Below are positions 1-11,494 of a stretch of DNA of 64,000 nt, in pieces. The notes under the pieces were generated by a model. It did no database searches. It was not told where the DNA came from and worked only from the letters and a program-made list of their open reading frames with translations. The position numbers and the translations under genes were made by a program. The stretch is taken from positions 5,304,501 through 5,368,500 of the forward strand of contig CP126192.1 of the NCBI GenBank assembly GCA_030272155.1, read 5' to 3'. Numbering within the stretch: the first letter of the stretch is position 1; each line of letters starts with the position of its first letter. Source of the stretch: Tetradesmus obliquus (Eukaryota; Chlorophyta; Chlorophyceae; Sphaeropleales; Scenedesmaceae).

Positions 1-116
1 CAAGGGGCGATATGTGACAGACGTGTTCACTCGAATACTGTCTCTGATAAGTGAGGATTGCTAAACAGCTGCAGCAGCCTCTTTTGCCCGCTGATCTCAG
101 ATCACCAGGAGCAAAG

Positions 117-1380
117 ATGGCTGGCCGCGTAGGGCTCGCCGAGAGGCTGTTTGAGAAGTTTTTCTATGACTTTAGCTTGTATAAGACCCACTTTGCCCAG
201 AAGATGGACTACAACCGCTATGTGGTGTTGTGAGTGTTGAAGCAAGTGCAGTAGGAGCACCAGCAGGTGCATGTGCTTCCTGCTGACAGCTTTCTTGGCT
301 TTACAGGAGGCATAACTTCCTGCTGGTATCAGGCTTCTACTTCTTGATGACAGCACCCTTCCCCTTCAAGCCAGCGTTCCCAACGATGGGTAAGCAGCAG
401 CAGCAATAGTAGCAGCAGCGCAACATTGCAACGGTAACAGAAGCAGAACAGCAGCAGCGTATCTGGGCTGGGGTATTTAGCAGCAGCATGCGCTTTAGTA
501 TTTGGGGTTATTGTCCAGATGTGTAAGCAATGTCAGCAGGCGCAGCAAATGCTGGTAAAGTTTGTGCACAAGCGTGCTTTTATGGGCTTGTTGTTGCACT
601 GTCGTGTATCCTGACCTCGGCAATGTGTACTTGGGAGCTTAACTGACGCAAGTGCTGTGTGCTGTGCTTTGTGCATTGCAGGACTCTGCCCCAAGGGTGT
701 GTACATGCTGACTAACTGGCACATGCAGCAGCAGCAGCAGCGACATCAGCACTGTAGCAGCAGCACAGGAGACACCTGCCTGCTCATGTGCCTAACATTG
801 CAGCAGCACATGCTCAGCCCACAGCACCATCAGCACTGTGCCATCGCACAGCAGCAGAACAACAGCAGCATCTGAAGCAGCAGCTGGACGATCAATAAAT
901 TTGTGCAGCACCTTCACGGCGTGCAACACTAACGCACTTGTGCATAAGGCTGGCATGTGTTGGGCTAGCCGTCTGCCGGCAAAGGCTTTGCAGCAGTACA
1001 CCAGCAATGCAATTGACTATCTGTTGTTGGGCTGTTCTCGCAGCTACGTCAGCAGAGTTGCCACCAGTCCCCCTGTATCACCCCAATGCATTGAGATGCC
1101 ATGGGTTGTACCATCGCAGTTGCTGCTATGCCTTGGCAAGCAGCTGGCCAACAACATCAGCATACAGCATTCAGAGCAGCAGCTGTTGCTGCGCCCAGCT
1201 GCGCATGCTCTCAATTGGCCAGTGAGCTGCTGGAGCGCGGTGTGTGCTGACGTGTCTGCTGTTGTCTGTGTGCTGTGCACACTTGCAGGCTACGAGGGCA
1301 CCTTTGTGTGTGAGCCGGACAACCACAAGGCGCTGGAGATGTACAAGGAGTGGAAGAGCGGCAAGAAGCCCTCCAGCTGA
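117..1380 (+). CDS. Small one-TM protein, unidentified, 4 exons
   Basis: I splice exons 117-229, 307-389, 682-696 and 1289-1380 into a 100-residue protein; every junction is GT-AG and the phases agree. The product has a short basic/amphipathic N-terminus with several Phe and Tyr (about residues 10-37), one hydrophobic stretch starting near residue 40 (NFLLVSGFYFLMTAPFPF) and a hydrophilic, lysine-rich C-terminus ending GKKPSS. The third exon is only 15 nt, which matters because reading through it instead gives a low-complexity tail. Size and layout resemble small accessory subunits of organellar membrane complexes, but I do not recognise the family and assign no function. The ATG at 117 is the first one in frame with the conserved-looking block and sits in a GCAAAGATGG context. 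Confidence 0.6.
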
Positions 1381-2270
1381 TGCAGCTGATGCGATGCAGC
1401 ATAGCTGGCACGGCAGCAGCCAGCGCAACAGGGCTGGCAGCGCAACGCAGCCGGGACAGCGCAGCAGCAGTCAGTTCAATCAGGCTGGCAGCACAGCTAC
1501 GGGAAGCTGCTGCTGCAGGGCTGCTGCTGCAGATGGGGTTGTAGTGTACACTAGGCTTAGCAACATGGTCCGTGTGTTATGTTATGTGTAGAAGAGCCCT
1601 GCATGGTCACGGTTTCAGGCTGCTGCAGATCTGCTCTAGAGGTCACATGCGGCGGTGCTGAGCCATGCCACTATGCTCACGCGTTGCTCGCGTGGCATGA
1701 TTGGCAGTGATGGCTGGGCAGCAATGCCATCAGGCGTTCGTCAGCCGTACCAGGCGCCTGGCCTCACGCCAGCTAGTGGGTCTGTACCAGTCATGGTGTG
1801 TACTGCCCTGTAGATGGGCTGCTGGTCCAGCTCAATGACTCCTGTCACCGCGTGTATGTGGTGCTAGCTGTGCTTTTGAGGGCACGGTCTGCAGTGCATT
1901 GGCTTTGGGTTTCCCCTGTGTTGCGTGGCTGGACTGCGCAGCGGCAACAAGCGCCAGCTGTGTGCATGTCTCGTGGATTCACCGTGCATGCGCTGCTAGC
2001 CTGTGCAGTGCCCATTGCAGGCTAGTGCAACTGCAGCCAGCTGGCTCTAGTCCAGTGGCTGGTCATCTCAAAGGCTGCATGTGCACGGTCCGTGTCATGT
2101 AACTAGTGCTGAGCCTCTTGCATGGCTATTTGGCTGAGTCGAAAGAAGAGTGACACTCACTGCTAGTGAACTTCACAGTTACCCACAGACCACCCACAGA
2201 ACACAGATATGTGTTCTACAACACGTGCAAACACAGAACACGTGCTGAGCTTAGGGAGGAAGCTCCCCAC
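1381..2270. other. Intergenic stretch, 3' flanks of two convergent genes
   Basis: This holds the 3' flank of the small + strand gene and of the - strand decayed F-box-like gene. Scattered CAG/CTG triplets and short open frames are present, but none shows splice-consistent or family-like coding sequence. Confidence 0.5.
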
Positions 2271-3378
2271 TCACACATCCTGAAATGCAGACAGTGGCAG
2301 CAGCACCTGCATCATCTCAGGTGCCCCAGCCGCTACCAGCAGTCCATCCACCACACACCTGCTCAGCTGCTTGGCAGCAGGCAGCTGGCTCAGGCGCTGC
2401 ACCAGCAACCTGTTCAAAGGGCCGTTGATCGGCACTGCCACCTGCAGCACTGGTGCAAGGCCCTCGCGGCTGAGTTGCCTCACAGCTGGCAAGCTGCACA
2501 AAGCGTCACACACAGCCACAGCTGCTGCCTGCTGCGCCTGATCATTGGACACATGGCCAGGCACCACTCGTGCTGCCTGCTGCAGCAGCAGCACCACATC
2601 TGTTGGGGTGAACTGCTGGGCGCTGCTGCACTGACACAGGCTCTGCATCGCATGCCAGCTGTGCAGCTGCAGTGCCAGCAGCAGCAGCTCCTGCACGACT
2701 GCTGCAGGCAGCTGCAGCGCCGCACATCTGCCGTCATCGACACCACTGCTGCTGCTGCTGGTAATCCATATGCTGCCGTCTGCGGCAGTAGAACCTGCCT
2801 CCCTGACCCCGCAGAGCGCAGCAACAGCACTGTCCAAGGCTGTCTTTGGAGCCTGCACACTGCTCTGGCTGCTGCGGCTAAACCTTCCTGACTTCATCCT
2901 GCAGCGAACAGCAGCTGCCTGCCGTTGCAGCGCTGCGCGCATCGCCACTTTCAGCCGGTCAGCGCCCAGCTGCCCAATACCCGGCAGGAGTGCGATGTTC
3001 CGCACAACATCTGCTGCGATGCTGTCATGCTTTTATCTGCTGCCAAGTCGCCCACCACCTCGATGGCTAGCAGCAGCAGCTGCTCTGCGTCGTCAGGTGC
3101 CAGGCGCTGCACAGCTGGCAGCTCCAGCAGCAGCACTCGCGCTGCTGCATGATTTCTGCTGCGCAGAGTCTCCTGCATCAAGCTGGCCAGCTGGTGCGAC
3201 TGCACTGCCGCTTTGCCAGGAAGTTGGGAGATCCACTGCAGTGCACGCACATGCCTGCGGTGTGCTGCGGTGCGCAGCATGCGCATCACACGCAGCAGCT
3301 GCGCATCAAAAGGGTGAAAGTGGTAGGCCCCTTGTTCTTCACTCACTGCCAGCAGCAGCCGCAGCACTCTCTGTACAC

Positions 3379-3379
<1 letters not shown>

Positions 3380-3421
<42 letters not shown>
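3380..3421. repeat. (AGC)n microsatellite
   Basis: About 14 uninterrupted AGC triplets. On the coding (-) strand of copy A this reads CTG and lies in an intron just before an exon start. Confidence 0.9.
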
Positions 3422-3422
<1 letters not shown>

Positions 3423-3778
3423 GGGACAGGACGGGTGCATATCTGTCAGCAGCTGCAGGTTTTCAAAGCACAGCGGCTTACACTCATGCCTGCTGCTCGT
3501 TGGTCAAGCCAGTGTTCGCGAGCTCCAACAAAGTGCCAGATTTGCCTCAGCCTGTACAGGTTCTGTGCAGGACGCGCGTTTACACGTCACTCAACATGAT
3601 GAACTGTCTTAGCCACACGCAATGCCGGTTGTGCAGGGACACCTGATGCGGCACACAGCAGCTTTTTGCCAAAGCCCATTACTGCCGGGAAGGACGCAGA
3701 TAAGAAAATATGCCTATGCAGTCGCACCTGCTACAGGCTCATGGTGCTGCAGTGCTTGCTCTGCCAGGTCAGCGGTTG

Positions 3779-4090
3779 CGTCAATTGACAGGCTCACTGC
3801 ATGTTCTGTCAATTGACAGGCTCACTGCATGTTCTGTCAATTGACAGGCTCACTGCATGTTCTGTCAATTGACAGGCTCACTGCATGTTCTGTCAATTGA
3901 CAGGCTCACTGCATGTTCTGTCAATTGACAGGCTCACTGCATGTCCTGTCAATTGACAGGCTCACTGCATGTTCTGTCAATTGACAGGCTCACTGCATGT
4001 TCTGTCAATTGACAGGCTCACTGCATGTTCTGTCAATTGACAGGCTCACTGCATGTTCTGTCAATTGACAGGCTCACTGCATGTTCTGTC
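3779..4090. repeat. 28-bp minisatellite with palindromic core
   Basis: About eleven head-to-tail copies of a 28-bp unit that contains the perfect 12-bp palindrome TGTCAATTGACA. Copies are almost identical; one (near 3945) carries T-to-C. The array extends into the end of an exon of the - strand copy A gene; on that strand each unit contains GCAGTGAGC, which resembles a splice donor. Confidence 0.95.
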
Positions 4091-6708
4091 AAGATGTCGC
4101 AAAGGGTTTCCGTCATGTCAACATTGCCACGCGCCACTGCCAGCTCCAGAAGAGACCAAAGTACGTCCACGTCCACAAACTCTGCACGTGGCAGCAGCAG
4201 TAGCTGCCGCAGCATTCAACTGCACGAAGCAAGGACAAATGCAGCAACGTGAGGTCATCTACTAGTGCAGCGATCAGGCCAATGAAGTGTGAGAGCATGC
4301 TACAATGAAGTAAGTATGTCGAGGCTGATGAGTCGCTTGAAAGAGTGTTGCAACATGCAAGCAGCGTACTGGGCAACAATGTAAGGCAAAGTACCGCACT
4401 CCTCCTCACATCTGCCTATCTGCCACCATGCAAACTGCAAAGCAGCCTGTCTCACCTGTCGCAGGGGCAGAAGCGTACATGCTGCAGCAGGTCCTCAATC
4501 TGCTCCGACCCCATTTCCCCTGCTGCCGTCAGGCCCAGCAGCAGATCAGCCCCAGGCCGCCATGTGCTGCTCGAGCTGTCAACCACCCGGTGCTGCAGCA
4601 GAACACCCAGCAGCTTGCACACGTGCTCCGCCTCCAGTGCTTCTGCTGCTGGCTGCTCGCACAGCAGCTTCAAGTGTCACCTGTCTGCCTTGAGCAGTGG
4701 CACCATCATCACGGACACGTAGTCTGCAGGGGCGATGTGCTGCGCAGCTGGCATCGCCAGCAGCAGCAGCACTGGGTTTCTGTTGCCGTCAACGGCGCGC
4801 AAATCATTTGGCTGATGCTCCAGCACACTGCGCAGCACAGCTGCTACACTAGCAGGCAACTGCAGACAGCAGCGGCACAAGCAGCCACACCCACGTAGCT
4901 GAATTATGTATATGCTAGCACTCTTCAAGCCTAACAGCTGACTTGCATGCATGACATCAAGCTCCTCTCAAAAACCAATCATCGGACTCTGCACGGATGA
5001 AAAATGGTGTCTGAAGATCAAAACTGCTGCGAGCATTGCGCGAGTGCGGCGGGTGACTCACCATTGCGGCTGCCCCAGGCAACTTCAGCAGCTTTGGATA
5101 CAGTATGCTGCTGCGCAAGCAAGCTTCCGGCTCCAGCGGGTACAATGCTGGCACCAGCTGCAGCAGCTGCTGCATGCGCTGCGCAGGAATGTGCTGCGCG
5201 GCCGCAAGCTCCAAGAGTGCAAAGCTCATGTCTCCGGCCCCCTGTAGCAGCACCTGCTGCAGCACTCCTGCAACAGCCTCAGGGTCCAGGCTGTGTGATG
5301 CCGGCAGCCACTGCAGACTGCGGACGACGTTGGCGTTTCCGCACTGCACTGCTTGCTTCAGCAGGGCGGCAATGGCGTCCACTGCGTCGCCAGGAAGCAG
5401 GCAGCACGCAAATCAGCATCGTCGCGTTGATGGTGAGGCAGCAGCACCGTATCAAACCAGCAAGGAAGCAAAAGGATGCATACAGATGTGCTGAGAGAGC
5501 CAGACACGGTACAAGACAGCTGTTCCAAGGCGTGGCATATAACTGTGCTGTTTTGCATCGCATGTCTTTGTTATGCTCTGCAAGCACTTGTGAGGGGTTT
5601 GCGGCGCCCACGGCAGGACTGCTAGCTCACCTGTAATAGCAGCACCGGCAGGTAGCTGACACAGGGTGCTTGAAATCTCATCCCTGTAGGCAGGGCTGCA
5701 CTGCTTGTTCATCCTGTCCAGCAGCTGCTGCAGCAGCTGCGGCGTGACCTGCTGCTGCAGCGCCTGCTGCTGCTGCGGCCGCAGCTGCTGGTTGTCGTTT
5801 GACAGAGCCTTCATGAGGCCTGTCAAGTGCAGGCTGTGCATCGTACGGGTCTGTTGTTGCAAGTTGACGGCAAGCTGCAGGATGCCAGGCAACTGTGCTG
5901 GGTCCAGCGCATCTAGCGCCTTGGCTATCTGCTGCTTGATGCCCTCATAGACGGCATCCGTATCTTCAACGTCCTGCAACAAGAGCAAGTTTATATTATG
6001 AGCAGTGCACGGGGATGATTGAGATGTTGGGCAGAGGTGTTCTGTAGCGCGTAGGATGCTGTGTGTGAAGCTGAGTGGCAGGTGAAGCAGTGACTGGTTG
6101 GCATCCTGCAACATTGACGGCTTGCACATGCAATGTCCTGTAATCAGATGCTGACAACATCACAAAGATTGCCACAAGCAGGAGGTTGATCGACAGCCCA
6201 CCTGCACATCTAGCAACATGTTTGACCATTGTCAGGTACTCACCCATATCTTGTCGCAGACCAGCAGCTTGGCAAGCTCTGGGGCATCTGGCACTGCACC
6301 TGCCTGGATCCACACCCAGGCACCAGCCACTGGCCGTGCACAGGCCTCAAGCGCTTCCTGGTATGTGAAGCACAGGCCTGCTGATGCCAGCGCTTCCGCT
6401 GCTGCCACAGGCACCATGGGTGTGCTCAGCAGTGCAGCCCTGCCTTGCAGGATGCTGGAGGGTTCAAAGCATCTGTGCTGGCAAACCCATTGCACGGCAG
6501 CACTGCAGTTCTTGCTGCGGGCAGCTGCAGTGCGCACGCTTTTGTGCAGCAGGAGCAATGCTGTGCTGCTGCTGCTGAACAGCGCATCTACTGCCGCACG
6601 CAGGCCCTTGCTGCTGCAGGCCAAGACAGCCAGAGAAGCACAATCGAGGGACGGCAGTACTCTTGCAAGCACCTGTTGCACCGCCTCGGCTGTAGGTGCG
6701 GGCGCCAT

Positions 6709-7274
6709 TGCTCCGAGTTCAAACTACGAATCGATATGGAGAAGCAGGTCACTGGCGACTGCCAATGCATAATCACTCATACTAACAACGACATGAGACA
6801 CAGCGGTCAGAAGGGGGTGGTGTGCTGTGGAAGTCGATTAAGACTCCATACTTTAAACTCGTCATGACAGTCGTGATGACAGTCTGGCAGTTGTCTGCAA
6901 TCAACGCAATGCCTGTGTAGCTGAGGTGAAGGATGCAGTCAGGAGAAATTCTGCTTGATCTGGAGGGTCAGCAAACCGGTGGCAATGTGTTGGGGCACTA
7001 GGGTGAACACACATAAGCATGACAAGGTGACCGTCATGTTACCATCAAACGCCACATGTATGCTCAGCACAGCAGTCTCCAGCCATGCCATTTTGGTGAA
7101 TGTGCGTTCGTACGTAACGCCCCTGTAGCCAACAGCTCAGTGAGCACACAGCAGCCTTTGGTGCAAGAAGGCACATGCCGGCCAGCGCAAACAAGAGCGT
7201 GTTCCGACACTTCGAGCACAACAACGGAAGCTTTTACAGCCAAGCGGCACCAGCCAGGCAGCTGCAGTTGCCTC
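6709..7274. other. Spacer between two - strand genes
   Basis: This 566-bp spacer is the upstream region of copy A and the 3' flank of the helical-repeat gene. I see no coding exon in it; open frames here lack family-like sequence. Confidence 0.5.
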
Positions 7275-8432
7275 TCACGACCATGGGTTGTCTATCTGGT
7301 CGTAGGGTATCAGGTTCTTGCCTTTCTGCAGGCTGAGGATCATGTCTGGGTTGCTGCGCAGCATCTGGGTGATGTCCATTCCAGGCATGAATCGCTTGGC
7401 GTCCTGCAGCAGCACCAGCAGCACATGCCAGTCACTGCAAACAGCACTGTAACTGCAACCCGCGTGCACATCGACCAGGAAGTACCTTACGCTAAGGATG
7501 CGGTGAAAGGCTCGGCTAATGTGCGGTAGGACATGCAGCACATACAGGCAATGCTGGCAGATCTTGCCGCACTCTGCAGAATGTGCAGCTCGTTGCCATG
7601 CTGTGCCATGCCAGCAACAGCGCTATAATACCCTGGATCCACAACACACCTCCAGCGCCAGCTCAAAGTCATCCACGTCCAGCACCAGCGGGAAGCCCTC
7701 CACAAAGCGGTCCACGTGGATCTGCGGCAGCAGCTGCCGCAGCCGCACCGCTGCTGCTGCCACTGCATCCAGGTCATCGTCTAGCAGCAGCGTCAGGCGG
7801 TTGCTCACCATGTTGCTGGTGTTGGCCTGCGCAGCCGCACAGGGTACAGGGCGGCAGCATGCCCAGAAGCACTGTCAGTTGGGTATGTGTGGGCGCAGCA
7901 AGGGGTGGCTCTGCATGTGATGGTGCTGACTAAGTCCGCTGTCACACAGATTAGTCCACTGCAACTGATCAGAAAAGACGCTGCCAGCCCTCTTATGCAT
8001 ACTACAAGTATTGCATCAGTCGGCACTGGCAGCCATGTCAAGCTGTATCACCTGAGGGAAGATGTCCCGGAGGCGCAGCAACCGTTCTGCTATGATTTTT
8101 GTGCTGGCTGCCAGCTGTGCCACCCGCTTAGGTGGCGCCTTGACAAGCCGGCTGGCCAGGTCTGCACACACAGAAGCATAAGCATGCACATAGGCAGGCG
8201 CTTTAGCTGATGATAACCGCAACTGCCGCACAAAGAATGCTGCAACATCAGGCAGCAACACCTACATGCCTCCAACAGCTGAGCCACGGGTTCACCTTGC
8301 TCACTAACTGCTAAAGCAGTGATGTTTTGACACACCTTGTGTTTGTCACAGGCGATTGTGCAAGAGCTACGCACCATTAGTGCCTGCTGTGAAAGCATTG
8401 CTGCAACCACAAGCATGGTCAGATACCAGCCA

Positions 8433-8464
<32 letters not shown>

Positions 8465-9306
8465 GGCGGCGGCTGCTGTACTTGCCTGGCAGCAGGTTGT
8501 ACAGCTGCTGCAGCCTGTCTTCAAGCTCGTCTTCTGACACCTGCAGCTCCTGCGAGGCTATGCGCTGCACACACCGGCAGTACAGAAGCACAAATGCTGG
8601 GATCAGCAGCATGTTTGCAACAGTTTGTCAAGTTATCTAGCGCGCGGCAGGCTGAGTGCAGCCCAGGTGCGTGTTGCTGCCTGCAGGCTGGTAGCCACCT
8701 GGCACATTGCAGCAGTGGCCACGCGTTCTTGGCGGCGGCCGCATGAGAATCAGCTGGTAGTTGTGGCTGTACTTCATGCTGCAATTCACCATGATGAGCC
8801 GCAGCTTAAGGTCATCGCTCCACATGATGTTGCGCTCGCTCATCTGCAAGTGAGCAAACAGGGCCAGCCGGATGGGGGGGGGGGGGTGGTCAAACCACAA
8901 GGGAAGCGAATGTAGGACAGCACAACATGATTTTCTGCAAGACTTGATTGCGCATACAATGAGGTAGCGATCCGCTTCCGGCATTATGCTTTCCTTCAAA
9001 TGCTTTTGGGGATGCATGCAGCTTGAAACTCTGTTCTGCCCTACCTGCCAGCTGACATTCCAGGGCGCCTGGATTGTGCTGGCACTGCTGCTGCTGCTGC
9101 CATCTGCATCTGGCTTGAAGATGTGTTCTATTGTTGCCTTCTGTTGTCTGCTGTCCCCTGAATTGTAAGGGTAAGCAGGCTGCTGCTGCTGCTCCGCCGC
9201 CGCAGCTGCTGCCTGGGCGAGTCTGCGCTGCTTTGCTGCTGGTCTGAAGCACTGCCGCTGCTGATGCCAGCACCTGCACGTTCTGCATGGCAAAGTTAGC
9301 AGTCAA
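7275..9306 (-). CDS. Unidentified helical-repeat protein, possibly organellar
   Basis: Well-supported exons, in coding order: 8564-8486, 8239-8052, 7826-7650 and 7403-7275 (stop at 7277-7275), with compatible phases. The text is built of repeating units of the form 'LLPxxxVxxxxxxxPxLLxxxxxxxxxxL'; recognisable blocks are FVEGFPLVLDVDDFELALE and MLRSNPDMILSLQKGKNLIP. This pattern resembles mTERF-like helical repeats and conserved algal/plant proteins of unknown function; I cannot name it. An upstream exon starting at 8843 (MSERNIMWSDDLKLRLIM) and one ending near 9041 appear to belong, but the join to 8564 and the initiator are unresolved. The start at about 9306 is an upper bound. The donor after 8486 reads CAG|GCAAGT, a GC-AG intron. 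Strand, stop and the last four exons are firm; the N-terminus and any transit peptide are guesses. Confidence 0.6.
8874..8886. repeat. Poly-G tract (13 G)
   Basis: On the - coding strand this is C13, about 28 nt before the acceptor at 8846-8844, so it may act as that intron's polypyrimidine tract. Confidence 0.9.
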
Positions 9307-9895
9307 TTGTTGCCAATTGGCTACACAGGGAACTATGTTTCAATCTTGCCAGCATGTGGCTTGCGAGTGTGACAGACCTGTGCTGCAAGACAGTCCTGTG
9401 CTCCATGACAGCAGAAAGCCCTTATGCAGGGGCAAAACTGAGACAAAACTAAAACACCGATGTTTTTGTTGTCACCGATTAGCAGCGAAGGGCTGGAAGA
9501 CCAACTAGTGACTCCTGCAGAGCTACGTCGTTCAACTTCGTACAGAAGCAAGGTGGAGGCGCATAGCATGCAACTGCGAGCGCATTTAGTACAAAAGCGG
9601 CCTTTGAATTGCATGTGCAGCGCAACGCAGTTGCCATGATGGAAGCGTGCTGGTGTACCCTGTCAGTCATTCAGTGCTGTCTCTTCAGTTGCTGCAGATG
9701 GCACTCCTTGTCGCCATCCGCCCCAGCGATCCTTATGAACCTCAAAACATGCACCAAGCGGCAATAAGCAGCAGAATAGGCCTCGCTTGCTTCCTTCAAC
9801 CGCACACCACCAGACAGAGCACCCGCACAGTTGTGCCTGCCATCAGCACTGGTACCTGTACTGCTGCAAACCGCAGGCAGCAGTTGGCAGCAACC
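9307..9895. other. Divergent spacer, possible transit-peptide extension of CPDase
   Basis: The frame of the downstream + strand phosphodiesterase stays open upstream to 9647, with in-frame ATGs at 9698 and 9749. The extension is rich in Ser, Thr, Ala and Arg, so it could encode an organelle-targeting peptide. The remainder is the shared upstream region of the two divergent genes. Confidence 0.4.
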
Positions 9896-10784
9896 ATGAC
9901 TGAAAATTACTCCATCTGGATCAAGCCCTCTGGTTACATGTACAACAAACTACAGCAGGAGATAGCAACTCAGGCAAAGGAGTATGGTGCGCCATTGTTT
10001 GAGCCGCATGTAACGCTGCTGCCAGACATCCAGGGAGACGAGGAGCAAATCATTGCCACCATGCAGCAGCTGGCACAGGAAACCAAAGTAGGGATCTTCT
10101 ATTGCTGCTATGTGTTTGCTGGCTTGACTTTGAGCACTCTGCAGCTGCCAGCCGTGCAACAATCAACAAACACAGGCTGTTGAGGAGTCAGAAACACAGC
10201 TATGCATAACCCGCAGTGCACGCTCCCTTACATTGGCACATGTGCAGTGCTGCAAACTTCAACATGAGGACGAGAGCACGAGGGCATTCAACTGTCAGCC
10301 TTCTTCTAGGGAGCTGCATCGCAGAACAGCAGCAGCATACTTGATGTCAAACACGTGCAATGCGCTAACAGCATCACTGGTGTACCCACTCATGCCGTGC
10401 CTGCTGCTGCAACTGCTGCTGCAGAAGTTCCGCATCAACTTCCTGAACGTGGTGCAGGGCTCCTCCTTCCACAAGTGCGTGTACATCCTAGTAGCCAAAG
10501 AGCAGGCCATCATGGCAGCAGGTGCAGCAGCGCAGCAGGCCTTTGGCAAGGCCCCTGCAGACTACATGCCGCACCTGTCGCTGCTGTACGCAGACGTGGA
10601 TGACACAGCACGCACAGCATCGCAGCAGGCTGCAGTGCAGCGGCTGTATGGAGAGGGCAGCGACTACAAAACGCTGCTGACAGACAACGGGTTTGTTGCT
10701 GAGGCCATTAGCTTGTGGTACACACCAGTTGAGGACCGCTCACTGGCTAGCTGGAAGCAGGTGGCAGAGTGCCCGCTCAGCTGA
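9896..10784 (+). CDS. Cyclic phosphodiesterase (2H phosphoesterase)
   Basis: Exons 9896-10087 and 10425-10784 join in phase 0 to give 183 residues, close to the roughly 180 of plant cyclic phosphodiesterases. The two signature catalytic motifs are present: PHVTLL with His about 38 and PHLSLLY with His about 114. Plant family members open ADP-ribose 1'',2''-cyclic phosphate, formed in tRNA splicing, to the 1''-phosphate, and also act on nucleoside 2',3'-cyclic phosphates. The body begins MTENYSIWIKPSG, like plant homologues, which is why I start at 9896; an in-frame upstream extension (ATG at 9698 or 9749) could add a targeting peptide. The protein ends ASWKQVAECPLS. Function is assigned from motifs and overall resemblance. 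Confidence 0.88.
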
Positions 10785-11494
10785 GACAGTACACCTGTTC
10801 TCCGTCATCCAAGTTGCAGCTGCATGACATGCTGGCCAGGCGGTAGAACCACGTGTATTGTCAAGTTGGCGCGGTGATGCGCAGGACAGTCGCTCAAATT
10901 TGGGCCCAGATGTGTTGGGTGTTATGGCATGTGACAGCCGCAGTGCTTGAGTTGTTATGCACCGTGAATGTATTATTGTTGGGGACCTGTGCTCAGCCAC
11001 ACCATGGCACTGGCCAGTGCCGGGTGGCACCTGCTGCTCCATGTGGTTGCTGTCACAGAAACCTGAGCCAATGACGGTTTCACTGCAGAAGTGCAACCAA
11101 ACGACTCAACCCTCGGCATGTCGCCTTGACTTTGCACCCTTTGTCTCATGCATGACGGTGCTGTCAACACAGCGTATCGGCAGTTCAACAGTCTTCTAGG
11201 GTTTCGCACTCTACATGCGACATGTTGCCTGCGTTTTACTTTTTGAAGCAGGATCTGCGTTCAACCGCGATTATTGATCTATGCTGTCTTGGCGTGCACC
11301 CGTTGCTGCATCCCGCTCTTTTCCATCTGCTTCAGCTCAAAGGGGTCCTGTTTCCCTGCTGCATCGTAAAATATTGGCTTTAACACATGTAAAAGACCGA
11401 ACTCAGCACGCGTTGCCCATGGTTGGATGTCATGTGATTCGCTGTTGCCATCAATGTTGACTGTCGGACTGTAGGCTGGAACTGCGTTCAAGCG
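10785..11494. other. Spacer between CPDase and IFT121
   Basis: This is the CPDase 3' flank and the IFT121 upstream region. I see no convincing exon or RNA gene. Confidence 0.5.

Larger units (their letters stand above)
2271..6708 (-). pseudogene. F-box-like/helical-repeat protein, copy A, interrupted
   Basis: The first exon (6708-6244, 155 codons) starts with an F-box-like segment (VLPSLDCASLAVLACSSKGL) and continues in Leu/Ala-rich helical repeats. Further exons: 5973-5631, 5381-5062, 4859-4456, one starting at 4219, then segments down to 2271 where the frame ends LPLSAFQDV-stop. Compared with the inverted copy at 27644-31862, exons 1 (465 nt) and 2 (343 nt) are identical in length and most blocks align by eye. 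Copy A has an in-frame TGA at 4679-4677 where copy B reads Asn, a TGA at 4218-4216 just after an acceptor, a frame break near 3030-3045 (an A run where the two copies differ by length), and a minisatellite running into exon 5. F-box proteins are usually substrate adaptors of SCF ubiquitin ligases; the assignment rests only on the N-terminal segment. It could still be expressed if unrecognised small introns remove the lesions. Confidence 0.6.

Noticed and set aside
838-1380. A 180-codon open frame covering the end of the small 5' gene
   Set aside because: Only its last part (1289-1380) is coding in my model; the upstream part is intron with an unremarkable composition, and the splice sites give a compact protein.
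2166-2891. 241-codon + strand open frame
   Set aside because: Antisense shadow of the copy A final exon; the His/Gln/Ser-rich text comes from reading CAG/CTG-rich coding DNA in the wrong direction.
3779-4090. CRISPR array
   Set aside because: Units are contiguous 28-bp repeats without unique spacers, in a eukaryotic nuclear context.
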